Positions 44,140 to 53,707 of a stretch of DNA of 64,000 nucleotides are shown here, one piece after another. This stretch comes from Acidobacteriota bacterium (GTDB lineage Bacteria > Acidobacteriota > Terriglobia > Terriglobales > Acidobacteriaceae). How positions within the stretch are numbered: position 1 is the first letter of the stretch; each line of letters starts with the position of its first letter. The stretch is taken from the NCBI GenBank assembly GCA_003225055.1, contig QIAU01000122.1, forward strand, positions 51,034 to 115,033. The letters are read 5' to 3'. The notes under the pieces are model-generated. The model was given only the letters and a program-made list of their open reading frames with translations. It was not told the DNA's origin and made no database searches. The translations under genes and the position numbers were made by a program.

Positions 44140-44218
44140 GCCCGTCTGGCAAACCGGGGATTACACCTTACCTTAGGGTGTGCCGCCTGCCGCAACGCCA
44201 AGCCATAAGGATGGTTCG

Positions 44219-47014
44219 ATGAAGCGTTCCTTCTCTCCTTGCGCAACATCAGCAGCTTGTCGTTTTGCGCTGATCCTGCTGCTAACCTCGTCGTCGAAGC
44301 TTGCCGCACAACCGAATCAACATCCTCCACAGCCCCCCAACCCTGGCCCCATGCTGGCGCAGGGAGTCCAGGACTTCCAAATGCCGGATCTCACGCTAAG
44401 TCTGGTGCGCTCGTCTCAGACCGTTGCGGGGCTGAAGCCCAAGGGTGCGAACGGATTCGACTTTGCCCCGGGCGACCTGCTCATTGAGCGTTCGAACGAT
44501 GGCTACTACCACCTCGGCGACGTCACATTGCGCCTGCGACGTGGCAACTCCGGCGATTGGAGGGACTACTCCACGGCCATTGCGCGGCAGCCCGTATCCC
44601 CCTTGCCGGCTGTCGGCAATGTGCTTGCGGCCGCCGACCTGGCTCCTACGCTCCCTGCCGATATTCCCCTCAAGATCACGCGTACCTGGGTGCTCGTCGA
44701 CGGCAAGCTCGTCCTTCTTTACGCCCTGAAGAACAAGACAAGCGAAACCGTACAGGTGGGCGCGCTCGGCATTCCGCTGGTCTTCAATAATGTCATGAAC
44801 CACCGGACCCTGAGCGAGGCGCACGAGAAGTGCTCGTTCTACGATCCCTATATCGGCGAAGAGGCGGGCTATGTGCAGGTCACACGCCTGAATGGTCAGG
44901 GTCCCACGCTGATCGTGGTGCCATTCGGGAAGACACCGCTGGAAGCGTACAGCCCCATCGTCAACCCGCATGACGAGACGGAGACGGCAACATTCGTCTA
45001 TACCGACCGCACCCCGCGAGGCGTCACGTTTGAGGGCTTCTACAACTGGATGGTGCACAGCCAAGCCTTTGCCGAAAACGAGTGGAAGAAGGCGCGCCAG
45101 TGGAATGCGCCGACCATGTTGACCCTCGCTCCGGGCGAATCGAAAGCCTACGGTCTGAAATTTCTGATTTCACCCGAGATCCGTGACATCGAGAAGATAT
45201 TAGCCACGAATCAGCGTCCGGTAGCCCTGGGAATTCCCGGATACGTGCTGCCCATGGACCTCGAAGCGCGCTTGTTTCTGCAATATGCCCGCTCCGTCAA
45301 GTCGATCACGGTTGAACCGGCGGGGGCGGTCACAATCCAAAAGGATACTTCCACGTCTGAGCAATGGAAGGCCTATACCCTGCGCGGCCAGAGGCGGGGA
45401 CGAGCGCGAATCTCGATAACCTATGCTGACGGATTATTGCAAACTGTGCACTATGACGTGATCAAGCCCGAAGAGGAGGCCGTGGCGGACATGGGTCGCT
45501 TCCTCACCGACAATCAGTGGTTCTCAGACAGCAATGATCCGTTTCATCGGGCTCCGTCGGTCATCAGTTACGACCGTGAGCTGAACCATATCGTGACCCA
45601 GGACCGTCGTGTCTGGATAGCCGGACTGAGCGACGAAGGTGGCGCGGGATCCTGGCTGGCTGCGTTTATGAAGCAGTTGGGAGCGCCGGAAAAGACGGAG
45701 GTAGACAGGCTTCAGCAGTTTGTCGACGGCGTGCTGTGGGGGAAGCTGCAGTACAGCGAAGGTGACAAGCAGTTCGGCGTTTGCAAGAGCTTGTTCTATT
45801 ACCAGCCGGACGCTTTCCCGGCCAACTACTACCGCAATGACCTGAACTGGAAGACTTGGACCAGCTGGAACAAGAAAGCCTCAGAGGCTGTAGACCGCTC
45901 CTTCAATTACCCGCACGTCGCAGCCGCATACTGGGTGCTATACCGGCTGGCCCGCAACCACGAAGGCCTGGTCACCCAGCACGGGTGGGACTGGTACCTG
46001 AAACACGCGTACGAGACCGCTATGGCAATGATGAAGTACGCGCCGGGGTATGCGGTGTTCGGACAAATGGAAGGCGACGTGTTCGTGGCCATACTCGACG
46101 ACCTCAAGCGCGAGCAAATCGCCGACCTCGCCAGCCCGCTCGAAGCCGCTATGCGACAGCGCGCCGAGCACTGGAAGCAGGAGGCTTATCCATTCGGCAG
46201 CGAGATGCCCTGGGATTCGACGGGACAGGAAGAAGTCTATGCATGGACCAAGTATTTCGGCTATCTCGATAAAGCAAAGGTGACGCTGAACGCGATTCTG
46301 GGCTATACGCCGACTGTCCCGCATTGGGGTTACAACGGCAGCGCGCGGCGGTACTGGGACTTCATCTACGCTGGAAAATACACGCGCCTCGAACGCCAGC
46401 TTCATCATTATGGCTCGGGTATTAATGCCATTCCTGTTTTGTCGGAATACCGTGATCACCCGGAGGATTTTTACCTGCTGCGCATCGGTTACGGTGGCAC
46501 GATGGGAGTTTTGACCAACATCGATCAGGAAGGATTCCTGGCGCCAGCGTTCCATGCCTATCCCGACCTGCTGCGGCCCGACCCGCTGTCGGGCGATAAC
46601 GGACCGAACTTTTTCGGGTTCGCCTTCGCCACGGCGACCTACATGTTGGATCATCCCGAATTCGGTTGGCTCGCGTTTGGCGGCAACGTCAGCGAAAGAG
46701 GCGGTGTGGTTGAGGTCAAGCCGCTGGACGCCTTTCGCGCCCGCGTGTACGTCGCGCCGCTCGGATTGTGGCTCACGCTCGAGTCGGGCAAGTTTGACAG
46801 TGTGGGATTAAATCCCCAGACGCGCACCCTGCGCATCGGGCTCGCAGCCAGGACGCGGTTTACTCCTCAGGCGCGACTGCGAGTCGAACAACCCGCCAAA
46901 GTACCGGGAGTCGGCATGTATCGACCTTCAGCGGAAACAGTCAAGGCCAATCGTGACGCCTATGAGATTCCACTGGGAGCAAGCACTACTTGGGTTGAAC
47001 TGAGTCCTAAGTAG
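44219..47014 (+). CDS. Large secreted DUF5695-like protein, probable carbohydrate-active enzyme
   Basis: A 931-residue secreted protein. The start at 44219 follows AAGGA and gives a signal peptide (FALILLLTSSSKLAAQ); an in-frame ATG lies at 44180. The N-terminal third is beta-rich (FAPGDLLIERSNDGYYHLGD, VTLRLRRG). The middle and C-terminal parts look like an (alpha/alpha)-barrel: DRRVWIAGLSDEGGAGSWLA, FNYPHVAAAYWVLYRLAR, EMPWDSTGQEEVYAWTKYFG and HWGYNGSARRYWDF. I assign it to the DUF5695 family from these motifs. Conserved acidic residues in DSTGQEE and GLSDEGG would suit a glycosidase or lyase, but no reaction is known to me. It heads a group with PHP and PLC-like genes under a LacI-type operator. 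Confidence 0.8.
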   Translation: MKRSFSPCATSAACRFALILLLTSSSKLAAQPNQHPPQPPNPGPMLAQGVQDFQMPDLTLSLVRSSQTVAGLKPKGANGFDFAPGDLLIERSNDGYYHLGDVTLRLRRGNSGDWRDYSTAIARQPVSPLPAVGNVLAAADLAPTLPADIPLKITRTWVLVDGKLVLLYALKNKTSETVQVGALGIPLVFNNVMNHRTLSEAHEKCSFYDPYIGEEAGYVQVTRLNGQGPTLIVVPFGKTPLEAYSPIVNPHDETETATFVYTDRTPRGVTFEGFYNWMVHSQAFAENEWKKARQWNAPTMLTLAPGESKAYGLKFLISPEIRDIEKILATNQRPVALGIPGYVLPMDLEARLFLQYARSVKSITVEPAGAVTIQKDTSTSEQWKAYTLRGQRRGRARISITYADGLLQTVHYDVIKPEEEAVADMGRFLTDNQWFSDSNDPFHRAPSVISYDRELNHIVTQDRRVWIAGLSDEGGAGSWLAAFMKQLGAPEKTEVDRLQQFVDGVLWGKLQYSEGDKQFGVCKSLFYYQPDAFPANYYRNDLNWKTWTSWNKKASEAVDRSFNYPHVAAAYWVLYRLARNHEGLVTQHGWDWYLKHAYETAMAMMKYAPGYAVFGQMEGDVFVAILDDLKREQIADLASPLEAAMRQRAEHWKQEAYPFGSEMPWDSTGQEEVYAWTKYFGYLDKAKVTLNAILGYTPTVPHWGYNGSARRYWDFIYAGKYTRLERQLHHYGSGINAIPVLSEYRDHPEDFYLLRIGYGGTMGVLTNIDQEGFLAPAFHAYPDLLRPDPLSGDNGPNFFGFAFATATYMLDHPEFGWLAFGGNVSERGGVVEVKPLDAFRARVYVAPLGLWLTLESGKFDSVGLNPQTRTLRIGLAARTRFTPQARLRVEQPAKVPGVGMYRPSAETVKANRDAYEIPLGASTTWVELSPK

Positions 47015-47142
47015 ACCGTTCTAGAACGTTTAGAACGTTAGCTGCTCGTGACCATATTGGTGCCACAATGGTAGGATTCTGCCGCGCGCGCGGTGGGATG
47101 AGGAAGCTGCTTTCCAATCGATCGATGCTTCTGGGCGGCGAA

Positions 47143-48675
47143 ATGCTCCATGACCGGCGAAGGGCCCGCTGGTTGCTTGCTGCCTTCGCGGTGTGGTGCG
47201 CGTGGTATTTGAATGCCCAAGTCGCGCCGGATCGCCTGTTGCGCGGCACCATCACTGGCAAAGACAATCTTACCTACAAGCTCGTCCCCTTCACCGTTCC
47301 GGCGGGCGTAAAGCGGATCACGGTGGAGTTTGCGCACACCGGCGCCGAGCAGAAGACCGTCATCGACCTGGGCCTGATTGGTCCTCGCGGATTGCGCGGT
47401 TGGAGCGGCGGACGGACGGGCACGGTTGTGATCGCGGAGACTGACGCCACACCGTCGTATCTTCCCGGCAAAATCGTCCCCGGAACTTGGAATCTGTTGA
47501 TGGGAATTCCCAACATCCGGCCAAACGTGACCGCTACCTACACGGCGAAAATTTATTTTTCGCGCTCTGGCCGCGCGGAGGAGGCTCCCGCGGATGTCTA
47601 CCCGGTGATCAGCAAGCAGGCGCGATGGTATCGCGGCGACCTCCACATGCATACCGCGCACAGCGACGGCGGCTGCAAAAGTCAGAACGGCAAGCCCGTA
47701 CCCTGCCCGGTGTTCTTCACCGTCCAGGCGGCCGCGCAGCGAGGGCTCGATTTCATTGCCATCACAGATCACAACACCATGTCGCAGTACGATGCAATGC
47801 GGGAATTGCAGCCCTATTTCGATGATGTCCTGCTGATTCCGGGGCGCGAATTGACCACCTTTCAAGGGCACGCGAACGTCTTTGGCACGACCGACTTCCT
47901 CGATTTTCGCGTCGGCAGCACCGAGGTGCCGACGTGGAACACGCTGCTGAAGAAAATCCATTCCGCTGGCGGACTGGTTTCGATCAATCATCCTAAAGAC
48001 CCCACCGGGGAAGCCTGCCTGGGCTGCGGCTGGGATCCAAAACCGCCGGCCGATATGCATCTGGTCGAGGCCATCGAAGCCATCAACGGAGTTGTCGCCG
48101 AAGGCCCGACCGCCGGCATTCCGTTTTGGCAAGAACAACTCAATCGCGGCTACCGGATTACCGCGATCGCTGGTAGTGACAATCACAATGGGTTGGCTCC
48201 TGTGCCCGCTCCCGGATCGGTTGGTTATCCCACAACCGTGGTGTGGGCCAGCGAGCTATCGATTCCTCGGGTATTGCAGGCGATTCGCGCGGGGCATGTG
48301 TTCATCGACGCGACCGGCAGCAAAGACCGCCTGCTGGAAATGTCGGCGAGACTGGGCAACCTCAAGTCAAGCATGGGTGACGCGCTGCGGGTTCCGAGTG
48401 GCCTGACGGCTGAGTTCACGGTACGTACGGCGGGCGCAGCCGGCGGACAAGTTGAAATCATCGAGGACGGCACATCGGCATCCTTGCTGGCCGACTCCAG
48501 GATCTCCCAAGACAACCAATCATTCACCTTCCCGTTCAGGAGCGACGGACAACGGCATTGGTTGCGCGCCAATGTTCGCGACCGGCAGGGCCGGTTACTG
48601 CTCGTAGGCAATCCCATCTACGTCAACCTTCCGGAAAAGGCTCGGCGCCTAGCAACCCATCGGCGGGCACGATGA
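47143..48675 (+). CDS. Secreted CehA/McbA-type PHP metallohydrolase
   Basis: A protein of about 510 residues with a PHP-type metal site: RGDLHMHTAHSDG (first metal-binding His pair), FIAITDHN, a Glu in IPGRELTT, GLVSINHPKD and AIAGSDNHNG. These match the CehA/McbA family, whose members cleave carbamate, phosphate or other esters. An N-terminal beta-sandwich (about 30-150) precedes the PHP domain and a short beta-domain follows. The start is uncertain: ATGs at 47068, 47098, 47125 and 47143 are in frame, and the last gives the neatest signal peptide (RWLLAAFAVWCAWYLNAQ). Its stop overlaps the next start (ATGA, 48672-48675). Confidence 0.85.
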   Translation: MLHDRRRARWLLAAFAVWCAWYLNAQVAPDRLLRGTITGKDNLTYKLVPFTVPAGVKRITVEFAHTGAEQKTVIDLGLIGPRGLRGWSGGRTGTVVIAETDATPSYLPGKIVPGTWNLLMGIPNIRPNVTATYTAKIYFSRSGRAEEAPADVYPVISKQARWYRGDLHMHTAHSDGGCKSQNGKPVPCPVFFTVQAAAQRGLDFIAITDHNTMSQYDAMRELQPYFDDVLLIPGRELTTFQGHANVFGTTDFLDFRVGSTEVPTWNTLLKKIHSAGGLVSINHPKDPTGEACLGCGWDPKPPADMHLVEAIEAINGVVAEGPTAGIPFWQEQLNRGYRITAIAGSDNHNGLAPVPAPGSVGYPTTVVWASELSIPRVLQAIRAGHVFIDATGSKDRLLEMSARLGNLKSSMGDALRVPSGLTAEFTVRTAGAAGGQVEIIEDGTSASLLADSRISQDNQSFTFPFRSDGQRHWLRANVRDRQGRLLLVGNPIYVNLPEKARRLATHRRAR

Positions 48676-49703
48676 GAGCAAGACCCATAGCATTGCTGGT
48701 CTGGTGCTGGGTCGTGATTGTAACTGCGTCCCAAGTGTTGGCGCAGCAACCGACTCTCGACGCGGCGCAGCCTGGGTCACGCGTCCTGATGGACGCGCAC
48801 AACTGCTATCCCTATGGCGAATGGTGGTATGACCGCATCGACCGAGCACTCTCGGCGGGCACGCCGCTGGCCATTGAGCAGGACTTAACCTGGTATAGGG
48901 ATCCGCACACCGGAAAATCTTGGCCGGTTCTCAGTCATGATCGGCACGCGAACGGCCACGAGCCCACGATCCAGCAATACTTTTTCGAGCGGGTGCGGCC
49001 GATCATCGAGAAAGCACTGCGCGATGGCAACGGCTCCGAGTGGCCGCTGATCACCCTCAACCTTGATTTCAAGTCAGAAGAGCCGGCTCTCTTGCGCGCA
49101 GTGTGGGGCCTGCTCACCCAGTACAAAGACTGGATTACCGCCGCGCCCCGGACTGCCCATCGTTCGACGGTCGAGCCCCTCGACGTGAAACCGATTCTCG
49201 TGCTGACCGGCGAATCGGACGCCCAGCAGGCCGCATTCTACGATGCCGTACCGGTTGGTGGGAAGTTATTGGTATTCGGCGCTGTACATACCAACACGCG
49301 CGACCTGATGGCTGCTCCTGAAGTGATCGAGCCGGCGCCAGCCGACAATTATCGCCGCTGGTGGAACAATAGCTGGAGCGTGGTCGAGGCCGGCGGTCCG
49401 GCACAGGCGGGCGACTGGACTAACGCAAAAAACCTTCGCCTGCAGCAACTCGTCGCGCATGCGCACCAAAACCATCTCTGGATCAGGTTCTACACCTTGG
49501 ATGGCGCTGCGAGTGCCGAACTGAGCTCGCATGGCTGGTTTCGCAGTTACAACTTCGGGTCCAGACTCGCGGTCCAGACTCGATGGATGGCTGCGGCGCG
49601 CGCCGGAGTCGACTACATCGCCAGTGACGAGTACGAAGATCTCGGTGCTTACCTGAAGGCGAGAGCGCTGGTTTCACCCGCCGGCAAGGATTCTGGTCGG
49701 TGA
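48672..49703 (+). CDS. PLC/GDPD-like secreted phosphodiesterase
   Basis: A 343-residue protein with a signal peptide (LLVWCWVVIVTASQVLAQ). The start at 48672 overlaps the preceding stop by four bases. Motifs of the PLC-like TIM barrel are VLMDAHNCYPYGEW (first catalytic His in MDAHNC), LAIEQDLTWYRD (Glu and Asp metal ligands), PVLSHD (second His), and LNLDFKSEEP. These are the glycerophosphodiester-phosphodiesterase/PI-PLC-like elements. The substrate cannot be named. Because it is coupled to the PHP gene and follows the large carbohydrate-type protein, it may remove phosphate-linked groups from the same polymer; that is inference. Confidence 0.82.
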   Translation: MRARPIALLVWCWVVIVTASQVLAQQPTLDAAQPGSRVLMDAHNCYPYGEWWYDRIDRALSAGTPLAIEQDLTWYRDPHTGKSWPVLSHDRHANGHEPTIQQYFFERVRPIIEKALRDGNGSEWPLITLNLDFKSEEPALLRAVWGLLTQYKDWITAAPRTAHRSTVEPLDVKPILVLTGESDAQQAAFYDAVPVGGKLLVFGAVHTNTRDLMAAPEVIEPAPADNYRRWWNNSWSVVEAGGPAQAGDWTNAKNLRLQQLVAHAHQNHLWIRFYTLDGAASAELSSHGWFRSYNFGSRLAVQTRWMAAARAGVDYIASDEYEDLGAYLKARALVSPAGKDSGR

Positions 49704-49757
49704 CCAGCAAAATCACGACCTAAACGGAAAGCACCTTACCTTATCGGCGGTGCCAGC

Positions 49758-50720
49758 CTAGCCTTCTTCGTCCGGCGGTCCGGCGGCCCCGGCGAGATCC
49801 TGAGGACGGACCTTCTCCGTGTTGAACTTTGCTGCGCGGTCGCGCATGGTCTTGAGCACTTCTTCAAGCGCCGGCGGTTCATCCTTAATCCACCGCAGCG
49901 GGTTGATGCGCGCCACCACGAATGCGCGCAGGTACGGGCTGACCAGTCCTCGGTCCTTGAGCTTGTTGACTACGGCCGCAACTTTCTCTTCGAGATCGAG
50001 CACCATCGAAGCGCGCTTCTCATGATCCTTGAGGGCTGAGCGCAACGATTCATCGGTAAACGTTTCGAGCCGCCGCAGAATGGGGTGGTAAACTCCGCCA
50101 CCAAAGCGGGGCACTCGCTCGTAACACACACCGAGAGTGACCAGAGCGGCTTGCTCGAGATAAAAACTAAACTGCGATTCTGGCCGCGTGCCGTCCTCCT
50201 CGACCAGCCCTCGGTAAATGCGGATGACCTCTAGCGAGCGCTCTTTGAGGTTATGTGCTTTCTCGGTATTCAGGGCCAGGATCTGCCACGCCACCTCGCG
50301 ATCGGCTACCACCAGAGCAGTGATGGACTTAGCGCCCAGCCGACGCATGGCTTCCAGGCGATGTCGTCCATTGGGAGTCCAGAAACCGCCGCCCGGCGCG
50401 ACGACTGCAATGATGGGGTCCAGAAAACGTCCGGTTTTGTTGATGACGTCGGCCAACCGTTTGTGATGCGCATCCGACAAGTCACGCTGAAAGGGCGTGG
50501 GCTCGATAGTATCGATCGGCAGAATCGAAATTATGACCGGATGGCCGGCAAGCGGTTCTTTGTATTGCCCCGCTACACATCCACCGACGTTCTCGATTTC
50601 CTTGGCGACGCTGGCGGCGGATCCTTCCGGTTGCACGAGCTGACACTCTGCTGGTTTCAGGCCCACGGTACCGGGCTTAGCTTTGCGAGGACGTCGTCGG
50701 GCAGGGGCACGTTTTGCCAT
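49758..50720 (-). CDS. Solitary ParB/Srx-domain protein
   Basis: A 320-residue protein with a basic N-terminus (AKRAPARRRPRKAKPG) and a ParB N-terminal-like domain at about residues 60-150: FQRDLSDAHHKRLADVINKT, then FWTPNGRHRLEAMRRLGAKS, where NGRHR corresponds to the nucleotide-binding GxxRR box, and VADREVAWQILALNTEKAHN. The C-terminal half is helical and charged and lacks an obvious ParB helix-turn-helix and dimer domain. There is no parA, so it is not a standard partition protein. A role as a DNA-binding or CTP-dependent switch is possible only by analogy. It lies just downstream of the HAD-yjbQ pair on the same strand, with 74 bases between. Confidence 0.8.
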   Translation of the reverse strand: MAKRAPARRRPRKAKPGTVGLKPAECQLVQPEGSAASVAKEIENVGGCVAGQYKEPLAGHPVIISILPIDTIEPTPFQRDLSDAHHKRLADVINKTGRFLDPIIAVVAPGGGFWTPNGRHRLEAMRRLGAKSITALVVADREVAWQILALNTEKAHNLKERSLEVIRIYRGLVEEDGTRPESQFSFYLEQAALVTLGVCYERVPRFGGGVYHPILRRLETFTDESLRSALKDHEKRASMVLDLEEKVAAVVNKLKDRGLVSPYLRAFVVARINPLRWIKDEPPALEEVLKTMRDRAAKFNTEKVRPQDLAGAAGPPDEEG

Positions 50721-50794
50721 GGCGGAGACTCCATTTTTCCGGGGATCAACTTCTCAATCTCAAGGTGCTGGTTCCCTACAGCGACTTCTTCGCT

Positions 50795-51211
50795 CTAGTC
50801 ACCCAAGACCGTGATTACGACAGTGCGCTTACGCCCGCGCACATCGCATTCCAAATGAAAGATCTGCTGCCACGTTCCCAGCACCAGCTTGCCATCGGCG
50901 ATCGGCACCGTCAGGGACGGCCCCAGCATCGTCGCCTGAAGATGTGAATGCCCATTGCCGTCGTGCCACGCTTGCTCGTGGCCGTAACTGCGGCTGGGTG
51001 GGATGAGCCTGTCCAGGATGGCAGGCAAGTCCTCGAGCAGTCCGGGTTCGAACTCAAGGGTGCCAACCGCCGCCGTGCTACCAACGTTGAAGACATTCAC
51101 GCTGCCGGTACGAACGCCGGATGCGGCAACCGCCGCCGCTACTTGCCCCGTCAAATCGTGCATGTCGCCATGGCCCTTTGTGCTGATGGAAATCTGCTGC
51201 TGATAGTTCAT
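50795..51211 (-). CDS. yjbQ: YjbQ/UPF0047 family protein
   Basis: A 138-residue small beta protein of the UPF0047 family (trimeric jelly-roll; E. coli YjbQ has weak thiamin-phosphate synthase activity). Motifs: HEQAWHDGNGHSHLQATMLG and VPIADGKLVLGTWQQIFHLE, covering the conserved His cluster and the GTWQ-x-I-x3-E element. The conserved start MNYQQQISIST at 51211 is preferred. A GTG at 51262 would overlap the HAD stop by four bases (GTGA) and add 17 residues, so coupling with the HAD gene is still likely. Confidence 0.88.
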   Translation of the reverse strand: MNYQQQISISTKGHGDMHDLTGQVAAAVAASGVRTGSVNVFNVGSTAAVGTLEFEPGLLEDLPAILDRLIPPSRSYGHEQAWHDGNGHSHLQATMLGPSLTVPIADGKLVLGTWQQIFHLECDVRGRKRTVVITVLGD

Positions 51212-51258
51212 AATTGGGCGCCCTTCAGCCAAACACGGTAACGCAGGCAACGCGACGG

Positions 51259-51924
51259 TCACGATGTCAGCGTCAACCGCAAGCCCTGGTCACTGACCCG
51301 GTCGACTGTGATCGCAGCGCAGTTTTTCACCACCCAGTCCGCTCCGGCCGCTACCAGTTCGTCACTCGCAACTGTCGTTGAAAAGCCGATCACCCGTGCG
51401 CCGGCAGCCTTCCCTGATCGGATGCCGGTGGGGACATCCTCAACCACGACGCAATTCTGCACAGGAAAGCCGACGACGGACGCTGCTTTCAGATACGGCT
51501 CGGGGTGCGGCTTTCCGTTGACCACGTCGCTGGAGGTGATCAACCGTTCTGGAAGTGGCAGTCCGGCAGCTCGCAACCGCACTTCGGCCAAGGGACGCGT
51601 GGACGAGGTCACTATGGTCCAACGATTCGCTGGCAGTTCGGCAAGCAACTCGCGAGCGCCAGGCAGCGGCACCACACCTTCGAGATCTGTCATCTCGCGG
51701 CGTTCGACTTCTCGATTCTCTTGCTCGTGATCGGCGTTGGGGAGATAATCCCGCACCGTGGCCAGACTTGGCCGGCCGTGCGCCCGGGTAACGACTTCGT
51801 CCGGGTGAAATCCGTGCTCAATAGCCCATCGCCTCCAGACCCTTGCCACGGCTGGAGTGGAATTAATTAATACTCCATCCATATCGAACAATAACGCGTC
51901 AGTTGCGATCTGGATTGACGTCAA
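51259..51924 (-). CDS. HAD-superfamily sugar-phosphatase-like hydrolase
   Basis: A 221-residue HAD-IA enzyme. Motif I is LLFDMDGVLINS with the nucleophile Asp and the acid/base Asp two residues later, motif II is IVTSSTRP, motif III uses the Lys in NGKPHPEPYLKAA, and motif IV is CVVVEDVPTGIRSGKAAGA. The cap is helical (C1). Motif details fit small sugar-phosphate or 2-deoxyglucose-6-phosphate/glycerol-phosphate phosphatases. It is cytoplasmic and leads the HAD-yjbQ-ParB run on the minus strand. Confidence 0.9.
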   Translation of the reverse strand: MTSIQIATDALLFDMDGVLINSTPAVARVWRRWAIEHGFHPDEVVTRAHGRPSLATVRDYLPNADHEQENREVERREMTDLEGVVPLPGARELLAELPANRWTIVTSSTRPLAEVRLRAAGLPLPERLITSSDVVNGKPHPEPYLKAASVVGFPVQNCVVVEDVPTGIRSGKAAGARVIGFSTTVASDELVAAGADWVVKNCAAITVDRVSDQGLRLTLTS

Positions 51925-52640
51925 GACGTAATTACCTCCGCTCCATAATAACCAGTTCTAATCGGTCTCGTATTCGTGGAGCTTCAGGATGCGCATGGTG
52001 AAAGTGGCGCTCTGCTGCCTCGTTTCTCTTTGATCAAAATCGAGCCTCCCCTGGTGCGAAATCGTAGGTACCTGGTTCTTAAACGCTTAGAGATGATCTG
52101 CAACTCCCCATGCCCTTCTAGGTAGCGGCTCAGGCCCCCAGCGTGCAACCGATGCTCCAGCAGTCGCTTCGAAGTAGCTGTTCAGCATGGGCAGAGTCTA
52201 GGGAAATATTCTCCGATCACTGGCGTCGCCAGTTTTGGCGGGCTGGACGCAAATCATGACAACCTTTGATTTTATTTGCGCTGTTGGCCAGGTTTCCATG
52301 CCGCCGATTCGAGTGCATCGTCCCACGCCAACACTAATTTGTTCTGCTGGTTACTCAATCTGGTGGCCGGAGGGCAAAGAATTTCAGAACGACAGATATG
52401 CAGAGTGCGTTAAGGATGAGCCCGCCGTTGGAGTGTCGAAGTCGACACCTGTCGACATGAAGAAGAAGAATAACGCGCACAGCAATCGCGCCGAACTGAA
52501 GAAATCATTCGCGCAGGTGGCGAAAAAATGTGCCCCTCCGAGTCATTGCCAAAGAGGCAGAAATTTGCCTTCAGGCTTCTGCCGAAATTTCCGAACAGTC
52601 CTCTCCGAGGGCCTAGCCTTGCAAGAATGGCATTCTAATT
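51925..52640. other. Intergenic stretch without a supportable gene
   Basis: I find no convincing coding region. A plus-strand open frame at 52235-52663 has poor protein character and no ribosome binding site. A 15-base perfect inverted repeat, ACTGGCG-T-CGCCAGT, lies at 52219-52233 but is not followed by a T-run on either strand. Confidence 0.5.
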
Positions 52641-53411
52641 TCATTTGGCATTGTGAAAGATGACTCCAAGTGTGTAGCGGACTCCGGAAGTGACTCGGCT
52701 CACGCCGTGGCGGATATTTGCCCGGTAGAAGCCTTTTGTGCCACGAGCCGGACGGTAGCGCGTGGTAAAGATAACGATTTCACCTTGCTGAGTTGCAATT
52801 ACTTCTGCTTTCGACTGTGCCCTGGGCCGCTGCTCGAGCAACAGAAACTCGCCGCCCAGGTAATCGCGTCCTGGCTCGCTTAGAAAGCAGGTCATTTGCA
52901 GAGGGAATGCCAGCTCGCCGTAAAGATCCTGGTGCAGACAGTTGTATCCGTCCTTCTCGTAGTGCAGGAGCAGTGGAGTGGGCTTGGATTGGCGGTGCTT
53001 TCGGCAGCGCTCCAGAAACTCAGGAAGGGTTGGGGGATAGTCTTCCTTGCTGCCTAGAGCTTTCATCCAACCATTGGCGACGGCGGCGAGATGAGGATAG
53101 AAATTGCTGCGCAACTCCTGCACAATTTCGGGAAGCGGTTCAGCGAAGTACTTATAGTCACCCACCCCGAAGCGGAACCGGGCCATGTCGATTCGGCTGC
53201 GAAATTTCGAATCATCACAATACAGCCCGGTCAATTCCTCGCATTCCTGTCGGCTCAGCAGCGCCGGAGTCTTTGCATAGCCATATTCCCAAAGCGACCG
53301 CTCGAGTGTTTGCCAGTCCAGATCGGCAATCCGCTTCTTCATCTGCGGTTTGGAATCGAATACATACATCGGAGATCTTGCTTCTCTGACGGGTTTCTTC
53401 GGCAGACTCAT
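52641..53411 (-). CDS. 2-oxoglutarate/Fe(II)-dependent oxygenase
   Basis: A 256-residue cytoplasmic dioxygenase of the prolyl-4-hydroxylase-like 2OG-Fe(II) superfamily. The jelly-roll core has the iron-binding HxD in NCLHQDLYG, the distal His in IRHGVSRV and the 2OG-binding Arg in VRYTLGVIFH. GGEFLLLEQRPRAQ and the EIVIFTTRYRP strand are also typical. The N-terminus holds a helical cap. The substrate is not deducible; related proteins hydroxylate proteins or small molecules. The gene stands alone between two gaps. Confidence 0.88.
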   Translation of the reverse strand: MSLPKKPVREARSPMYVFDSKPQMKKRIADLDWQTLERSLWEYGYAKTPALLSRQECEELTGLYCDDSKFRSRIDMARFRFGVGDYKYFAEPLPEIVQELRSNFYPHLAAVANGWMKALGSKEDYPPTLPEFLERCRKHRQSKPTPLLLHYEKDGYNCLHQDLYGELAFPLQMTCFLSEPGRDYLGGEFLLLEQRPRAQSKAEVIATQQGEIVIFTTRYRPARGTKGFYRANIRHGVSRVTSGVRYTLGVIFHNAK

Positions 53412-53651
53412 AATTGACTCACACCCTAATGCTACCTGTCGGTGCCGAATTCAAATATCCGAAGCTTGCCCTGGAATTATTCGGATGGCAGCCTCCTGTC
53501 AGACAAAACTTGTCATCAACCAGCTTTAGCTGCTAAGGTCTATGCATTGCCCGTAGTGAAAAACGCACACATGGCTTGCCTCAGGCAGAACGACGAGCTT
53601 TAGCGGAACGTATTAGCCGCGGTTACAGAATCGGCATTGCCGAAGCCAACA

Positions 53652-53688
53652 CAAGCAAAAATAAAGGCCGGGAGCAAAGCTCCCAGCC
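53652..53688 (-). terminator. Rho-independent terminator of the large TonB receptor gene
   Basis: On the minus strand, about 20 bases after the receptor stop, a hairpin with stem GGGAGC/GCTCCC and a three-base loop, extended by GGC/GCC on the outside, is followed by TTTATTTTT. This is a classical intrinsic terminator. Confidence 0.8.
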
Positions 53689-53707
53689 CAAAGGTTTCGC
53701 AAATCGA

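Noticed and set aside
47038..48186. Minus-strand open frame of 382 codons
   Set aside because: It is antisense to the well supported PHP metallohydrolase and shows no domain of its own.
52235..52663. Possible small protein with a Lys/Asn-rich segment
   Set aside because: No ribosome binding site, no recognisable motif, and it runs into the end of the oxygenase gene on the other strand.
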